64,000 bases of DNA from Roseiarcus sp963798015 (GTDB lineage: Bacteria; Pseudomonadota; Alphaproteobacteria; Rhizobiales; Beijerinckiaceae), in the NCBI GenBank assembly GCA_963798015.1, contig CAWCSA010000024.1, positions 85,464-149,463 of the forward strand. The letters are read 5' to 3'. The translations under genes were made by a program, and so were the position numbers. The stretch's first letter is position 1, and the number at the start of each line of letters is the position of its first letter. The notes below the pieces were generated by a model. The model was not told where the DNA came from. It did not search any database and saw nothing but the letters and a program-made list of their open reading frames with translations. This document shows, piece after piece, positions 11,510 through 20,239 of this stretch.

Positions 11510-11971
11510 CTGGCGACCCCTTTCCCGCCGGGAGAAGGTGGCGGGCGTAGCCCGCCGGATGAGGGAACCACCGCCAAAGGGTAGCCGCGCTTCGCGCGAA
11601 CCTCACCCCGACCCTCTCCCGTTGGAGAGGGGGAACGGATCCCCTCTGCCGCCGACTTCGGCATAAATACAACCTAACAGCGAGCTCCGTCCAAATAAAT
11701 CCAAGGAAAACCAAAGGAATCCAAGGAAAAAAGCTTGGATTTCCTTGGATTCCTTTGGTCGAATTGTGACTTTTCAGAGGGTTACAGCGAATCCAAATAA
11801 AAAATTCCCCTCAGCCTCAACTCGCGTTCAAGGTTGTGGTCCAAACCTCTCGCTCGCCCTTCGCCGCTCCATTTCGCTAGGATCGCAGGCCGACCAGCGG
11901 CCAGCTTTATTCCGATGAAGGGAAATAAACTAGCACAGAGTACCGCTTTAGAAAAGCTCTTGCCGACTTAT
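11510..11971. other. 462 bp intergenic region with two repeat types
   Basis: No gene supported. The first part (about 11510-11645) is a palindromic repeat of the common alphaproteobacterial type: GCGGGCGTAGCCCGC, GCCGCGCTTCGCGCG and CCTCTCCCGTTGGAGAGG stems. The second part holds TCCAAGGAAA words and a perfect long inverted repeat. The last 16 bases (11956-11971) are the left copy of the target duplication of IS copy 2. Confidence 0.6.
11710..11759. repeat. Perfect 18-bp inverted repeat with 14-base loop
   Basis: The arms ACCAAAGGAATCCAAGGA (11710-11727) and its exact complement (11742-11759) flank a 14-base loop. A second, nested pairing AATCCAA/TTGGATT lies inside. There is no T-run after it, so it is not a textbook terminator. 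Words of this arm also occur at 5801-5830. Confidence 0.85.
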
Positions 11972-13375
11972 TGTCGGTAGCAGACGATATGTCCGGTTTA
12001 GGTAGCGCACGATCTGTCCGGTAGATCCGGCCCTTTTTGGAGGGGTTGGATGCGCTGGACAGAAGCCCTTCAGGGTGTGCGCATGACGGTGTTTTTGAAC
12101 GTTCTGAACCGCTGGGAATCGGCGGAGCTGAACCAGGAAGAGGCGGCTGAGTTGCTCGGCGTGAGCGAGCGGACGTTCCGGCGCTGGACGCGGCGTTACG
12201 AAGAGGAAGGCGAGGCTGGGCTTGTCGACCGCCGGCTCGGCCAGGCGTCGGGCAGGCGGGTTCCCGCCGATCGGGCGGAGGAAGTGGAGCGGCTTTACCG
12301 CGAGCGCTACCAGGGTTTTATGGTCAAGCACTTCCACGAGCATCTCAAGGATCACGGCTTCGGCTGGGGCTACACCTGGACGAAGCTGCATCTTCAGTGG
12401 GCGGGCGTTGTGGCGAAGGCGCCGCGCAAGGGCGCCCACCGGCGCAAGCGCGAGCGGCGGCCACTGCCGGGCATGATGCTGCACCAGGACGGCTCGCGCC
12501 ACGAATGGCTCGAGGGCCAGCCGGCGCTCGACCTGATCGTGACGCTCGACGATGCGACGGGGGCGATCTATTCGGCCTTTCTCATCGAGGAGGAGGGCAC
12601 GGCCTCGACCTTCCGGGCGCTGAAGGAGGTTTTCGCCGAGCACGGCCTGCCGATGAGCCTCTATACGGATCGCGGCTCGCACTATTTCCGCACCACCAAG
12701 GCCGGCGAGATCGACCGCGGCTCACCGACCCAGGTCGGGCGAGCCCTTGAGCAGCTCGGAATCGAGCATATCGGGGCTTTCTCTCCCCAGGCCCGTGGCC
12801 GTTCGGAACGGATGTTCGGCACGCTTCAGGGCCGGCTGCCCAAGGAGCTCCGGCTCGCCGGCATAACCGATGTGGAGGCGGCCAACGCCTTCATCCGCGA
12901 CCGCTATCTGCCGGAACACAACGCCCGCTTTGCGGTCGATCCGGCCGGCGAGGGTTCAGCCTTCACGCTTATTCCGGGCGTCGACCTCGACGAGATTCTC
13001 TGCGTGCAGGAGGAACGCCAGGTCATGAACGACAATTGCGTGTCCTACCGGACGCTGAAACTGCAGATCCCCGAAAGCCCGATGCGGCCCCATTTCGTCA
13101 AGGCGCGGGTCAAGGTCCACGTCTACCCCGACGGCTCCCACGCCCTCTTCCACGGGCCCCGCTGCATCGGCCGATATGACCAGAACGGAGCGATCAGAGA
13201 TGCGAAAAACGCCGCTTAAATCCGCTCGGCGGCGAAGCCCTCGTGGACGGCATGGACAAGCCTCCGGCTTGCCCACCCCGCCCACGAGGCAGAACAGAAC
13301 CAGCAGAAGCGGACATATGATGGGCTACCAAAACCGGACAACTTAATTCGCTATCGACAGCTCTTGCCGACTTAT
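11956..13375 (+). mobile_element. ISNCY-type insertion sequence, copy 2, with 16-bp target duplication
   Basis: The element proper is 11972-13359 (1388 bp) with the same inverted repeats as copy 1. GCTCTTGCCGACTTAT occurs exactly at 11956-11971 and again at 13360-13375, so insertion duplicated 16 bp. Long duplications are known for the IS1202-related part of ISNCY. The transposase gene is intact. This copy is 3 bp shorter than copy 1 because it lacks one codon. Confidence 0.93.
12050..13219 (+). CDS. ISNCY family transposase (copy 2)
   Basis: A 389-residue DDE transposase nearly identical to the one at 257-1429: same helix-turn-helix, same LYTDRGSHY and GRSERMFGTLQ core motifs, same upstream GGAGG. 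It lacks one Ile codon near residue 98 (HEHLKDHG here, HEHLIKDHG in copy 1). It differs in a tight cluster around residues 272-300, where copy 1 reads GVTDIEAANAFLRDVYL and this copy GITDVEAANAFIRDRYL. The intact frame and clean target duplication suggest a recent insertion. Confidence 0.93.
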   Translation: MRWTEALQGVRMTVFLNVLNRWESAELNQEEAAELLGVSERTFRRWTRRYEEEGEAGLVDRRLGQASGRRVPADRAEEVERLYRERYQGFMVKHFHEHLKDHGFGWGYTWTKLHLQWAGVVAKAPRKGAHRRKRERRPLPGMMLHQDGSRHEWLEGQPALDLIVTLDDATGAIYSAFLIEEEGTASTFRALKEVFAEHGLPMSLYTDRGSHYFRTTKAGEIDRGSPTQVGRALEQLGIEHIGAFSPQARGRSERMFGTLQGRLPKELRLAGITDVEAANAFIRDRYLPEHNARFAVDPAGEGSAFTLIPGVDLDEILCVQEERQVMNDNCVSYRTLKLQIPESPMRPHFVKARVKVHVYPDGSHALFHGPRCIGRYDQNGAIRDAKNAA

Positions 13376-13445
13376 TCTCGGCTGAGGTCGTCGCTTCGAC
13401 CGGATCGGCAGTTGCTTCGGATAGGATGACAGGACGCGCGGGACG

Positions 13446-13880
13446 TTAGAAGGCGGCGCAGACCGTCGTGTCGACGCGCAAGGGCGCGTCCTCCTGATTA
13501 AATTGCTTCTCGTAGGCGTCGCGCACCGCCTCGATTTTCTCTTCGCTCGTGGCGTCGGTTTGGAGGATGAGAAGCACACAATTCTCTTCGCGGTAGATGC
13601 GTCCGTCACTGGAGCGCCACTGTCCATGAGCGTCAAAGACGGTGAGGCCGTCGGGAAATTTTGGCGTCACCTCGGAGTCTAGAAACTGGGACCGCGCCGG
13701 CTCGGTGACAACCGAAGTAAAGCTCGAGCTGTTGCATCGAATTGGCCGACCCGGGCATCCCTCGGCGCGAGCGGTAGGCGTCGACAGGCGCCGGCGCCCA
13801 TCAGTGCGATGGCGACCGCAATCCCGCGCGCGATCGGCAGAGAACGCCGATAAATCCCTTAAACAAATGCTGCTTCTCCG
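13446..13880 (-). pseudogene. DUF3574 lipoprotein gene, broken by frameshifts
   Basis: The C-terminal part is a good DUF3574 domain: FLDSEVTPKFPDGLTVFDA, then a GQW element, EEKIEAVRDAYEKQF and LRVDTTVCAAF at the end. Upstream, the conserved QLELYFG segment is found only in another frame (about 13716-13740), and a lipobox-like ALMGAGAC segment in a third (about 13795-13820). At least two frameshifts, or a frameshift plus a small deletion near 13680, are needed to rebuild the protein. The function of the family is unknown. It lies just right of IS copy 2. Confidence 0.65.
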
Positions 13881-14460
13881 CCCATCGCCATCGAGCCGAT
13901 GGTGCACAGTGTTACCCCTTCGGGTCAACCGCGCTAAGACGAACAGTCCCGCGCTTGACGTGGTTAACACTGTGCGGCATCGCAATGTGGTCGCTCCCAT
14001 ACCCGCCGGCGCACTCAGCCACGATCCTCTCGAGGGGGCTCGGAGCCATTCCGTACTGAGTGGGCTCCTTCTTTCAAAAGCCCGGTTCGGACCGTGTCGC
14101 CTCCTGCTTGGTGGGATGAATGGCGGCTTTCGGCGACGGAATCACCCGGACTTCAAGGCTTGTATGCGATAGCCGCGGCGAAGCGTGCCGCGATGAAAAC
14201 CGAGACGTGCGAGCAGGCCGGCGGGAGCTGGAATGAGAACGATCAGCCGAAACATGGGACGACATGGCGAAGGTCATGACGAAACACGTCATGGACAAGC
14301 ACCCTGTCGTCGGCAAGCCCGCACAATACATGCGCATTATCGAGTGTAAGTTTATGTTTTTAGGAGATTGGCCCTCTCGTTTGCGAGCGGCCGCCTCTTT
14401 CTCGCGGCGCCGTTCAGTTTCGTGGTCGGTCCGGCGCGCACGATTTTTTGACCCCCGAAC
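13881..14460. other. About 580 bp without a supported gene
   Basis: Several short frames exist but none has a recognisable family. A plus-strand frame of 28 residues from 14192 (MKTETCEQAGGSWNEND...) and another from 14264 are the least unlikely and may be gene remnants. Together with the adjacent pseudogene this looks like a decayed region. Confidence 0.4.
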
Positions 14461-14463
14461 CTT

Positions 14464-14661
14464 TCACTCAGGAACAGACGGCTTTTGCCGCTCCTGCAGC
14501 GCGCGAGCGATTCGATCGTGCAGCCGTTCCAGGACATCGACTTTCATTGACACCGAGACATTGTGCTGGCCGTCGATCGCCGTCAGAAATGAGAGAACTG
14601 CAATGTTGCCCTCGATCAGGACATCACCGCTTCTCGCGCTAAATGGCTCTTGGTGTTCCAT
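14464..14661 (-). CDS. Small hypothetical protein
   Basis: A 65-residue frame from the ATG at 14661, open further upstream to 14688. It reads like a folded small protein: alternating beta-like segments (GDVLIEGNIAVLSFLTAIDG, HNVSVSMKVDV) followed by an amphipathic helix (LERLHDRIARALQER). I recognise no named family and nothing nearby suggests a role. It is co-directional with the RraA-family gene upstream (62 bp gap). Confidence 0.5.
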   Translation of the reverse strand: MEHQEPFSARSGDVLIEGNIAVLSFLTAIDGQHNVSVSMKVDVLERLHDRIARALQERQKPSVPE

Positions 14662-14722
14662 GACGGCTCCAATGGTCAAAACGAACATCCCGCTTCGGCC
14701 GGGGCCCTAATCGCCACTCCAT

Positions 14723-15406
14723 TCACAGCACGCCGAATGTCTCGAACGCTTCCCGCGCGCCCATGCCGTGCCGAATGGCGGTGGCGACCCGGTTCTCCGT
14801 CGACGCCTTTTCCAGGGCCGCCTGGATCGCGTCGGCCGCCACTTCGGAGGGAATGACGAGGACGCCTTCGCGGTCGCCGAAGATGAGGTCGCCGGGCGCT
14901 ATTCGCACCCCTTCGATTTCAATGCGCACGCGAAAGTCGATCACTTTGCCGCGCGGCCCCTGATCTTGGGCGTAGAGCCCGCGAGAGAATGTCGGAAAGC
15001 CAAGCGCCTCGATGCCCGCCGCATCGCGGACGAAGCCATTGAGAACTGCGCCCGCAGCGCGCAAATAGCGGGCGCGGGTGGACATGAGCTCGCCCCAAAA
15101 CGCGTAGCGAAACGAACCGCCGGTGGCGACATAGACCTCGTTCGGACGGAGATCGTCGAGCGCCTCGAGCATCAGGCCGAAGGGTTTCGCGTCGGCGCCG
15201 GGCGAATGCGAATTTTCGTCGAAAATGTCGGCCTCGAGGACCGGCATGGCCCGGCCGATCACCTTCATGTCAGGCTTGAGCGGGCCGATGGCCTGCGGCA
15301 GGAACTGGCGCCGCCATCCCATCTTATCCAGCACATCGCCCACGACCGCCGTGAACAGCTTGTCGCGTAGGGTCGAGAAGACGACGTCTTCCTCCATCCT
15401 GGGCAT
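14723..15406 (-). CDS. RraA family protein (dimethylmenaquinone methyltransferase-like fold)
   Basis: A 227-residue member of the RraA/HMG-aldolase family. These are trimeric proteins that serve either as RNase E inhibitors or as metal-dependent 4-hydroxy-4-methyl-2-oxoglutarate/4-carboxy-4-hydroxy-2-oxoadipate aldolases. Visible elements are TAVVGDVLDKMGWRRQFLP near the N-terminus, the ATGGSFRYAFWGELMSTRA block, and the conserved GFVRDAAGIEALGFPTFSRG, where Arg-Asp are the usual catalytic/metal residues. GDLIFGDREGVLVIP is the other signature. The extra length over E. coli RraA (161 residues) favours an aldolase-type enzyme. The ATG at 15406 is chosen because AGGAGG lies five bases before it. 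No aromatic-degradation genes are nearby. Confidence 0.8.
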   Translation of the reverse strand: MPRMEEDVVFSTLRDKLFTAVVGDVLDKMGWRRQFLPQAIGPLKPDMKVIGRAMPVLEADIFDENSHSPGADAKPFGLMLEALDDLRPNEVYVATGGSFRYAFWGELMSTRARYLRAAGAVLNGFVRDAAGIEALGFPTFSRGLYAQDQGPRGKVIDFRVRIEIEGVRIAPGDLIFGDREGVLVIPSEVAADAIQAALEKASTENRVATAIRHGMGAREAFETFGVL

Positions 15407-15423
15407 CTTTCCTCCTGGCATGA

Positions 15424-15487
15424 GCGGCGGCGAAACCTGGAGTCTTCTTGGGGCAAAAGCAGCTCTATCAGCTGAGCTACGCTATGT
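15424..15487 (-). other. tRNA-like remnant
   Basis: On the minus strand, GTAGCTCAGCTGATAGAGC is a near-perfect tRNA D-arm. The preceding CATAGCG could pair imperfectly with CGCTCATG downstream. The anticodon-like stem CTTTT/AGAAG encloses only six bases and no T-stem forms, so it is not a working tRNA. It may be a decayed tRNA gene or a tRNA fragment left by an integrated element. Chance similarity is possible. Confidence 0.3.
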
Positions 15488-15574
15488 CAGGTTGTGTAAA
15501 GACGGAACGCTCCGCGCGCGCCCTGGGTCGACGGCCGGACGCAGCGCAGGCCGCCAGTTCGCGCAGCGCGCGAG

Positions 15575-16459
<885 letters not shown>

Positions 16460-16477
16460 GGATCTCTCCCGTAGTTC

Positions 16478-17323
16478 TTAAGCGGCGCGCCAGCGACCCT
16501 CGCGCCGGATGACCTCGGACGCGAGCTTCAGATAGGCTTGGCTGCCGGCGCATTTGAGATCGTAAAGCAGCGCCGGCTTGCCATGCGAAGGCGCTTCGGA
16601 CAGGCGGACATTGCGGGGAATGACCGTCTCGTAAACCTTGTCGCCCATATAGGCGCGCACGTCCGCAACCACCTGGCCGGCGAGGCTGTTGCGGGGGTCG
16701 TACATGGTCAGCACCACGCCGTGAATCGTGAGCCCCGGGTTGAGCGTGCTGCGAACCTGCTCGACTGTGGTCAGGAGCTGGGACAGGCCCTCAAGGGCGA
16801 AGAATTCGCACTGCAGCGGTACGACAACCGCGTCGGCGGCGGCGAGCGCGTTGATGGTGAGAAGGTTCAGGGACGGCGGGCAATCCACGAGCACATAAGT
16901 GACTCTTTCCGGATCATCCGCGCTCGAGGCGCCATAGGCGCGAAGCGCGTCGCGCAATTTATAGGAGCGGTTGGAATGGCCGGCGATCTCAAGTTCGACG
17001 CCGAGAAGATCCATGGTCGAGGGCGCGATCAACAGGCGCGGCACCGAGGTCGGAATGATGACCTCGCGCAGCGTCTTCTCGCCGACCAGCATCTCGTAGC
17101 TCGACGTGGTTCGAGCGCTCCGATTGATGCCGAGCCCGGTCGAGGCGTTGCCCTGGGGATCGAGATCCAGGATCAGCACGCGCTCTCCTATCGCGGCGAG
17201 CGCCGTTCCAAGGTTGATCGCGGTGGTCGTCTTGCCCACGCCGCCCTTCTGGTTCGCGAGGGCGAAAACGCGAAGTCGCGCGACGCCGTCAGGCTCGCGA
17301 ACGAGGGGCTCCGTCTCGGTCAT
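16478..17323 (-). CDS. parA: Chromosome partitioning ATPase ParA
   Basis: A Walker-type ATPase that drives ParB-origin complexes along the nucleoid. The deviant Walker A NQKGGVGKTTTAINL is at about residues 25-40. LILDLDPQGNASTGLG, VLVDCPPSLNLLTINAL and VVLTMYDPRNSLAGQV follow in the usual order, so all switch motifs are present. The ATG at 17323 is taken as the start; a TTG three codons upstream is also possible. It lies between rsmG and parB with almost no gap, as in most alphaproteobacteria. Confidence 0.97.
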   Translation of the reverse strand: MTETEPLVREPDGVARLRVFALANQKGGVGKTTTAINLGTALAAIGERVLILDLDPQGNASTGLGINRSARTTSSYEMLVGEKTLREVIIPTSVPRLLIAPSTMDLLGVELEIAGHSNRSYKLRDALRAYGASSADDPERVTYVLVDCPPSLNLLTINALAAADAVVVPLQCEFFALEGLSQLLTTVEQVRSTLNPGLTIHGVVLTMYDPRNSLAGQVVADVRAYMGDKVYETVIPRNVRLSEAPSHGKPALLYDLKCAGSQAYLKLASEVIRREGRWRAA

Positions 17324-17335
17324 GGCGTTCAAGTC

Positions 17336-17995
17336 TCAGCCTCGGCGAATACGCAGGATCGCGGCCTTGGGGACGACGATGCTCGGAAGCGTTTCGATTG
17401 CATAAGCCGTCGCCTCAGGCAGCGCCGCGATTTGGTCCTTAGCTGATTCGCCGCGCGGAAACACGGCAATTGCCCCGCGCTCCATCCAGGGTCTCGCCAA
17501 TTTGAGCGTAAGCGGCAAGGGGGCGAAGGCTCGCGCGGTCACGGCGTCCACAGTTCCGAGGCTTTCGGGGTCGATGGCTTCGACACGCACGGGGTGAATT
17601 GCCGCCGCTGCGCCGGTGGCGCGGGCTGCTTCGCGGAGGAAGGCGCATTTCCGTCCTTCGCTCTCGATGCAATGGACGATAGCGCCGGGAACGTCCGCGA
17701 GCTGAATGGCGATCACGAGGCCCGGGAAACCTGCGCCGGAGCCCAGGTCGACCCAACGTTTGGCCTCCGGCGCGAGCGCGGTGAGCTGGGCCGAATCGGC
17801 GATATGGCGGGTCCACACAGAGGGGAAGGTCGAATTGGAGATGAGGTTAGTCTTATGCCGCCATCGATCGAGCAGTTCGACGAAGACCGCGAGCCGATCC
17901 TCTGTTTCACGTGAAACAGGCACGAGGCGGAGAGCGGCCCGGCGATCGTCTTCGAGTTGGTCAGCCAAAGCGTCGTTTGACGGCGGCCGGCTCAT
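17336..17995 (-). CDS. rsmG: 16S rRNA (guanine-527-N7) methyltransferase
   Basis: Methylates N7 of G527 in 16S rRNA; its loss gives low-level streptomycin resistance in other bacteria. The 219-residue protein shows RWRHKTNLISNST, HIADSAQL, the SAM-binding WVDLGSGAGFPGLVIAI, HCIESEGRKCAFLREAA and VTARAFAPLPLTL, all characteristic. A perfect parS sequence is embedded in the coding region near the N-terminus. It follows mnmG at 157 bp, a gap that holds a palindromic repeat. Confidence 0.95.
   Translation of the reverse strand: MSRPPSNDALADQLEDDRRAALRLVPVSRETEDRLAVFVELLDRWRHKTNLISNSTFPSVWTRHIADSAQLTALAPEAKRWVDLGSGAGFPGLVIAIQLADVPGAIVHCIESEGRKCAFLREAARATGAAAAIHPVRVEAIDPESLGTVDAVTARAFAPLPLTLKLARPWMERGAIAVFPRGESAKDQIAALPEATAYAIETLPSIVVPKAAILRIRRG
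17903..17918. promoter_or_regulatory. parS site 1 (inside rsmG)
   Basis: TGTTTCACGTGAAACA is a perfect 16-bp palindrome matching the universal ParB-binding consensus. It lies within the rsmG coding sequence, where it encodes the VSRE region, 1.4 kb from parB. Confidence 0.95.
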
Positions 17996-18021
17996 ACGAA
18001 ATCCGGTTGATCGGCTCTGTC

Positions 18022-18053
18022 ATTCCCGGCAGACCGGAGGTCTGACCGGGAAT
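18022..18053. repeat. Intergenic palindromic repeat
   Basis: ATTCCCGG...AGACC and GGTCT...CCGGGAAT pair around GGA, giving an almost uninterrupted hairpin. A related GGGAATGACA word follows at about 18115-18124. It lies between rsmG and mnmG. The CATTCCCG/CGGGAAT core is shared with the repeat at 21849-21922. Confidence 0.8.
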
Positions 18054-18152
18054 CTGGCCATCCCAACGACGGCTGATGGCGCCCTGGATTCCCAGTCGGC
18101 CGCGGTGCGGGCGTCGGGAATGACAACGGGAATCGATCAGGCAGATTCGGTA

Positions 18153-20033
18153 TCACGTCCCGACGGGGAGCTGGCTGCGGCCGGAGGACCGTTCGACCTT
18201 CCGCGCGTGGGCGGCGATGAGCGCCAACGCTGCAGGGGTCACGCCTTCGATGCGCCGGGCTTGGCCAAGGCTGACGGGGCGGACGGCGATGAACTTCATC
18301 TTGATCTCGTTGGAGAGGCCCGACAGCCGGGAATAGTCGAGATCGGCGGGCAGGGCCGCTGAATCATCGCGGCGATAGCGGGCGACATCCTCGGCCTGGC
18401 GGTTGAGATAAACCGAGTATTTCGCGTCCGCTTCGATCCGCCGAACAAGGTGAGCCGGGATATCGGCAAGCTGAGGCCACATGCCCGCAAGAACAGAGAG
18501 CGGAAACTGGGCTTGCGCCGCAAGCTCGAAGGCCGAGCGGCGGGCGCCGTCGCGATTGACGATAAGGCCGTGCGCCTCGAGCTCCCGCGGCGTGGCGGTC
18601 GCGGTCTTGAGCATGGCCCGGGAGCCGTCCAGCTGGTCGCGGACTTGCGCGTAGATCCGCGCCCGCTCGGCGCCAACGCAGCCAAGCGCAATCCCCTTCG
18701 CCGTCAAACGCTCGTCGGCATTGTCAGCCCTGAGCGACAGCCGAAACTCGGCCCGTGAGGTGAACATGCGATAAGGCTCGGTGACGCCGTGAGTGGTCAG
18801 ATCGTCGATCATCACGCCCAGATACGACTCCGCCCGGTCGAACGTCGCCAGCGCGTGCCCGCTCGCCTTGCGCGCGGCGTTGATGCCCGCGACCACGCCT
18901 TGCGCCGCCGCCTCTTCATAGCCGGTCGTGCCGTTGATCTGTCCGGCCAGGAACAGGCCGCCGAGCCGGCGCGCTTCCAGCGTCGGATCGAGCCCGCGCG
19001 GGTCGATATAATCATATTCGATCGCGTAGCCGGGACGCAGGATACGCGCATGCTCGAGGCCCGGAATCGTCGCCACGAGCGCGCGCTGAATCTCCTCGGG
19101 CAGCGAGGTCGAAATGCCGTTCGGATAGACGGTCGGATCGTCGACGCCCTCCGGCTCGAGAAAAATCTGATGGCTGTCGCGATCGGCGAAGCGGATCACT
19201 TTGTCCTCGATCGACGGACAATAGCGCGGGCCGCGCCCGGAGATCGCGCCCGAATAGACGGCGGAAAGATGCGCATCCGCGCGAATGATGCGATGGGTCT
19301 CGGTGGTGGTGCGGGTGATGTGGCACGGGAGCTGCGTCGCGGTGATCCCAGTCGTCAGCGAGGAGAAGAATTCGGGCTCGGAATCGCCGTGCTGGATTTC
19401 CAGCTGGTCCCAGTCGATTGTCGAGCCGTCAAGCCGAGGCGGCGTTCCAGTCTTGAGTCGGCCAAGCGCAAAGCCGGCGCTGTCCAGGCTTTGCGCGAGC
19501 GAGATCGAGGGTGGATCGCCGAAACGCCCGGCCGGCGTCCGCTGGTCGCCGAGGTGGATCACACCGCGAAGAAACGTTCCTGTGGTGAGGACAACGGCGC
19601 CGCAGGCGATCGCGCGGCCGTCAGCGAGCTGAATTCCGGTGACGGCGCCGGCGTCGGAGACGATCCGAGCCGCCTCCCCCTCGACGACGCTCAGGTTCGC
19701 AGTTTCGGCGATGAGCGCCTGCATGGCGCGCCGGTAGAGCTTCCGGTCGGCCTGGGCTCGCGGCCCCTGAACTGCGGGGCCTTTGCGGCGATTGAGGACG
19801 CGAAATTGAATGCCTGCCGCATCAGCGGCGCGCGCCATCACCCCGTCCAGAGAGTCGATCTCGCGCACCAGATGGCCCTTGCCCAGACCGCCGATTGCCG
19901 GGTTGCAGGACATTTCGCCGATTGTCGCGAAACGGTGCGTAACGAGCGCCGTCGCGGCGCCACAGCGGGCGGCCGCCGCTGCGGCTTCGCATCCCGCATG
20001 CCCCCCGCCAATGACAACGACGTCAAACTTCAT
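18153..20033 (-). CDS. mnmG: tRNA uridine-5-carboxymethylaminomethyl modification enzyme MnmG
   Basis: The FAD-dependent partner of MnmE, which together install (carboxymethyl)aminomethyl groups at wobble U34 of tRNAs. The 626-residue length is standard. Visible are the N-terminal FAD motif VVIGGGHAGCEAAAAAARCG, EMSCNPAIGGLGKGHLVREID, GTFLRGVIHLGD, PPRLDGSTIDWD, the catalytic-cysteine region PRYCPSIEDKV, and FLAGQINGTTGYEEAAAQG. The C-terminal ALALIAAHARK region that contacts tRNA and MnmE is present. The start at 20033 fits the family. parS site 2 and a palindromic repeat lie between it and mnmE. Confidence 0.97.
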   Translation of the reverse strand: MKFDVVVIGGGHAGCEAAAAAARCGAATALVTHRFATIGEMSCNPAIGGLGKGHLVREIDSLDGVMARAADAAGIQFRVLNRRKGPAVQGPRAQADRKLYRRAMQALIAETANLSVVEGEAARIVSDAGAVTGIQLADGRAIACGAVVLTTGTFLRGVIHLGDQRTPAGRFGDPPSISLAQSLDSAGFALGRLKTGTPPRLDGSTIDWDQLEIQHGDSEPEFFSSLTTGITATQLPCHITRTTTETHRIIRADAHLSAVYSGAISGRGPRYCPSIEDKVIRFADRDSHQIFLEPEGVDDPTVYPNGISTSLPEEIQRALVATIPGLEHARILRPGYAIEYDYIDPRGLDPTLEARRLGGLFLAGQINGTTGYEEAAAQGVVAGINAARKASGHALATFDRAESYLGVMIDDLTTHGVTEPYRMFTSRAEFRLSLRADNADERLTAKGIALGCVGAERARIYAQVRDQLDGSRAMLKTATATPRELEAHGLIVNRDGARRSAFELAAQAQFPLSVLAGMWPQLADIPAHLVRRIEADAKYSVYLNRQAEDVARYRRDDSAALPADLDYSRLSGLSNEIKMKFIAVRPVSLGQARRIEGVTPAALALIAAHARKVERSSGRSQLPVGT

Positions 20034-20044
20034 CTTATGCCCAT

Positions 20045-20155
20045 TTCACCTGGGCGCGGCGCCCCTCATCCGGCCCTTCGAGCCACCTTCTCCCGGAGGG
20101 AGAGGGGCCATTGCGCCCCCTCTCCCTCGGGGCGAGGGTTGGGGTGAGGGGCCCT
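20045..20155. repeat. Intergenic palindromic repeat between mnmG and mnmE
   Basis: Contains the stems CTTCTCCCGGAGGGAG and CCCTCTCCCTCGGGGCGAGGG and the tail GTTGGGGTGAGGGG, the common Rhizobiales intergenic-repeat pattern. It resembles the element after the amidohydrolase (11510-11645) and partly the insertion inside mnmE. Confidence 0.75.
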
Positions 20156-20208
20156 TGAACGAGCGAGATTCGACTCATTTTCATCGCTCTTCGTCTTAGG
20201 CGCTGGCC

Positions 20209-20224
20209 TGTTTCACGTGAAACA
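20209..20224. promoter_or_regulatory. parS site 2 (upstream of mnmG)
   Basis: A second perfect TGTTTCACGTGAAACA, 2.3 kb from the first, located just beyond the mnmE stop codon. Two perfect sites this close to parAB mark the region as origin-proximal. Confidence 0.95.
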
Positions 20225-20239
20225 TGAACAATTCGCCTC

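Noticed and set aside
15424..15487. Functional tRNA gene on the minus strand
   Set aside because: Anticodon loop is one base short and no T-arm forms, so it is listed only as a tRNA-like remnant.
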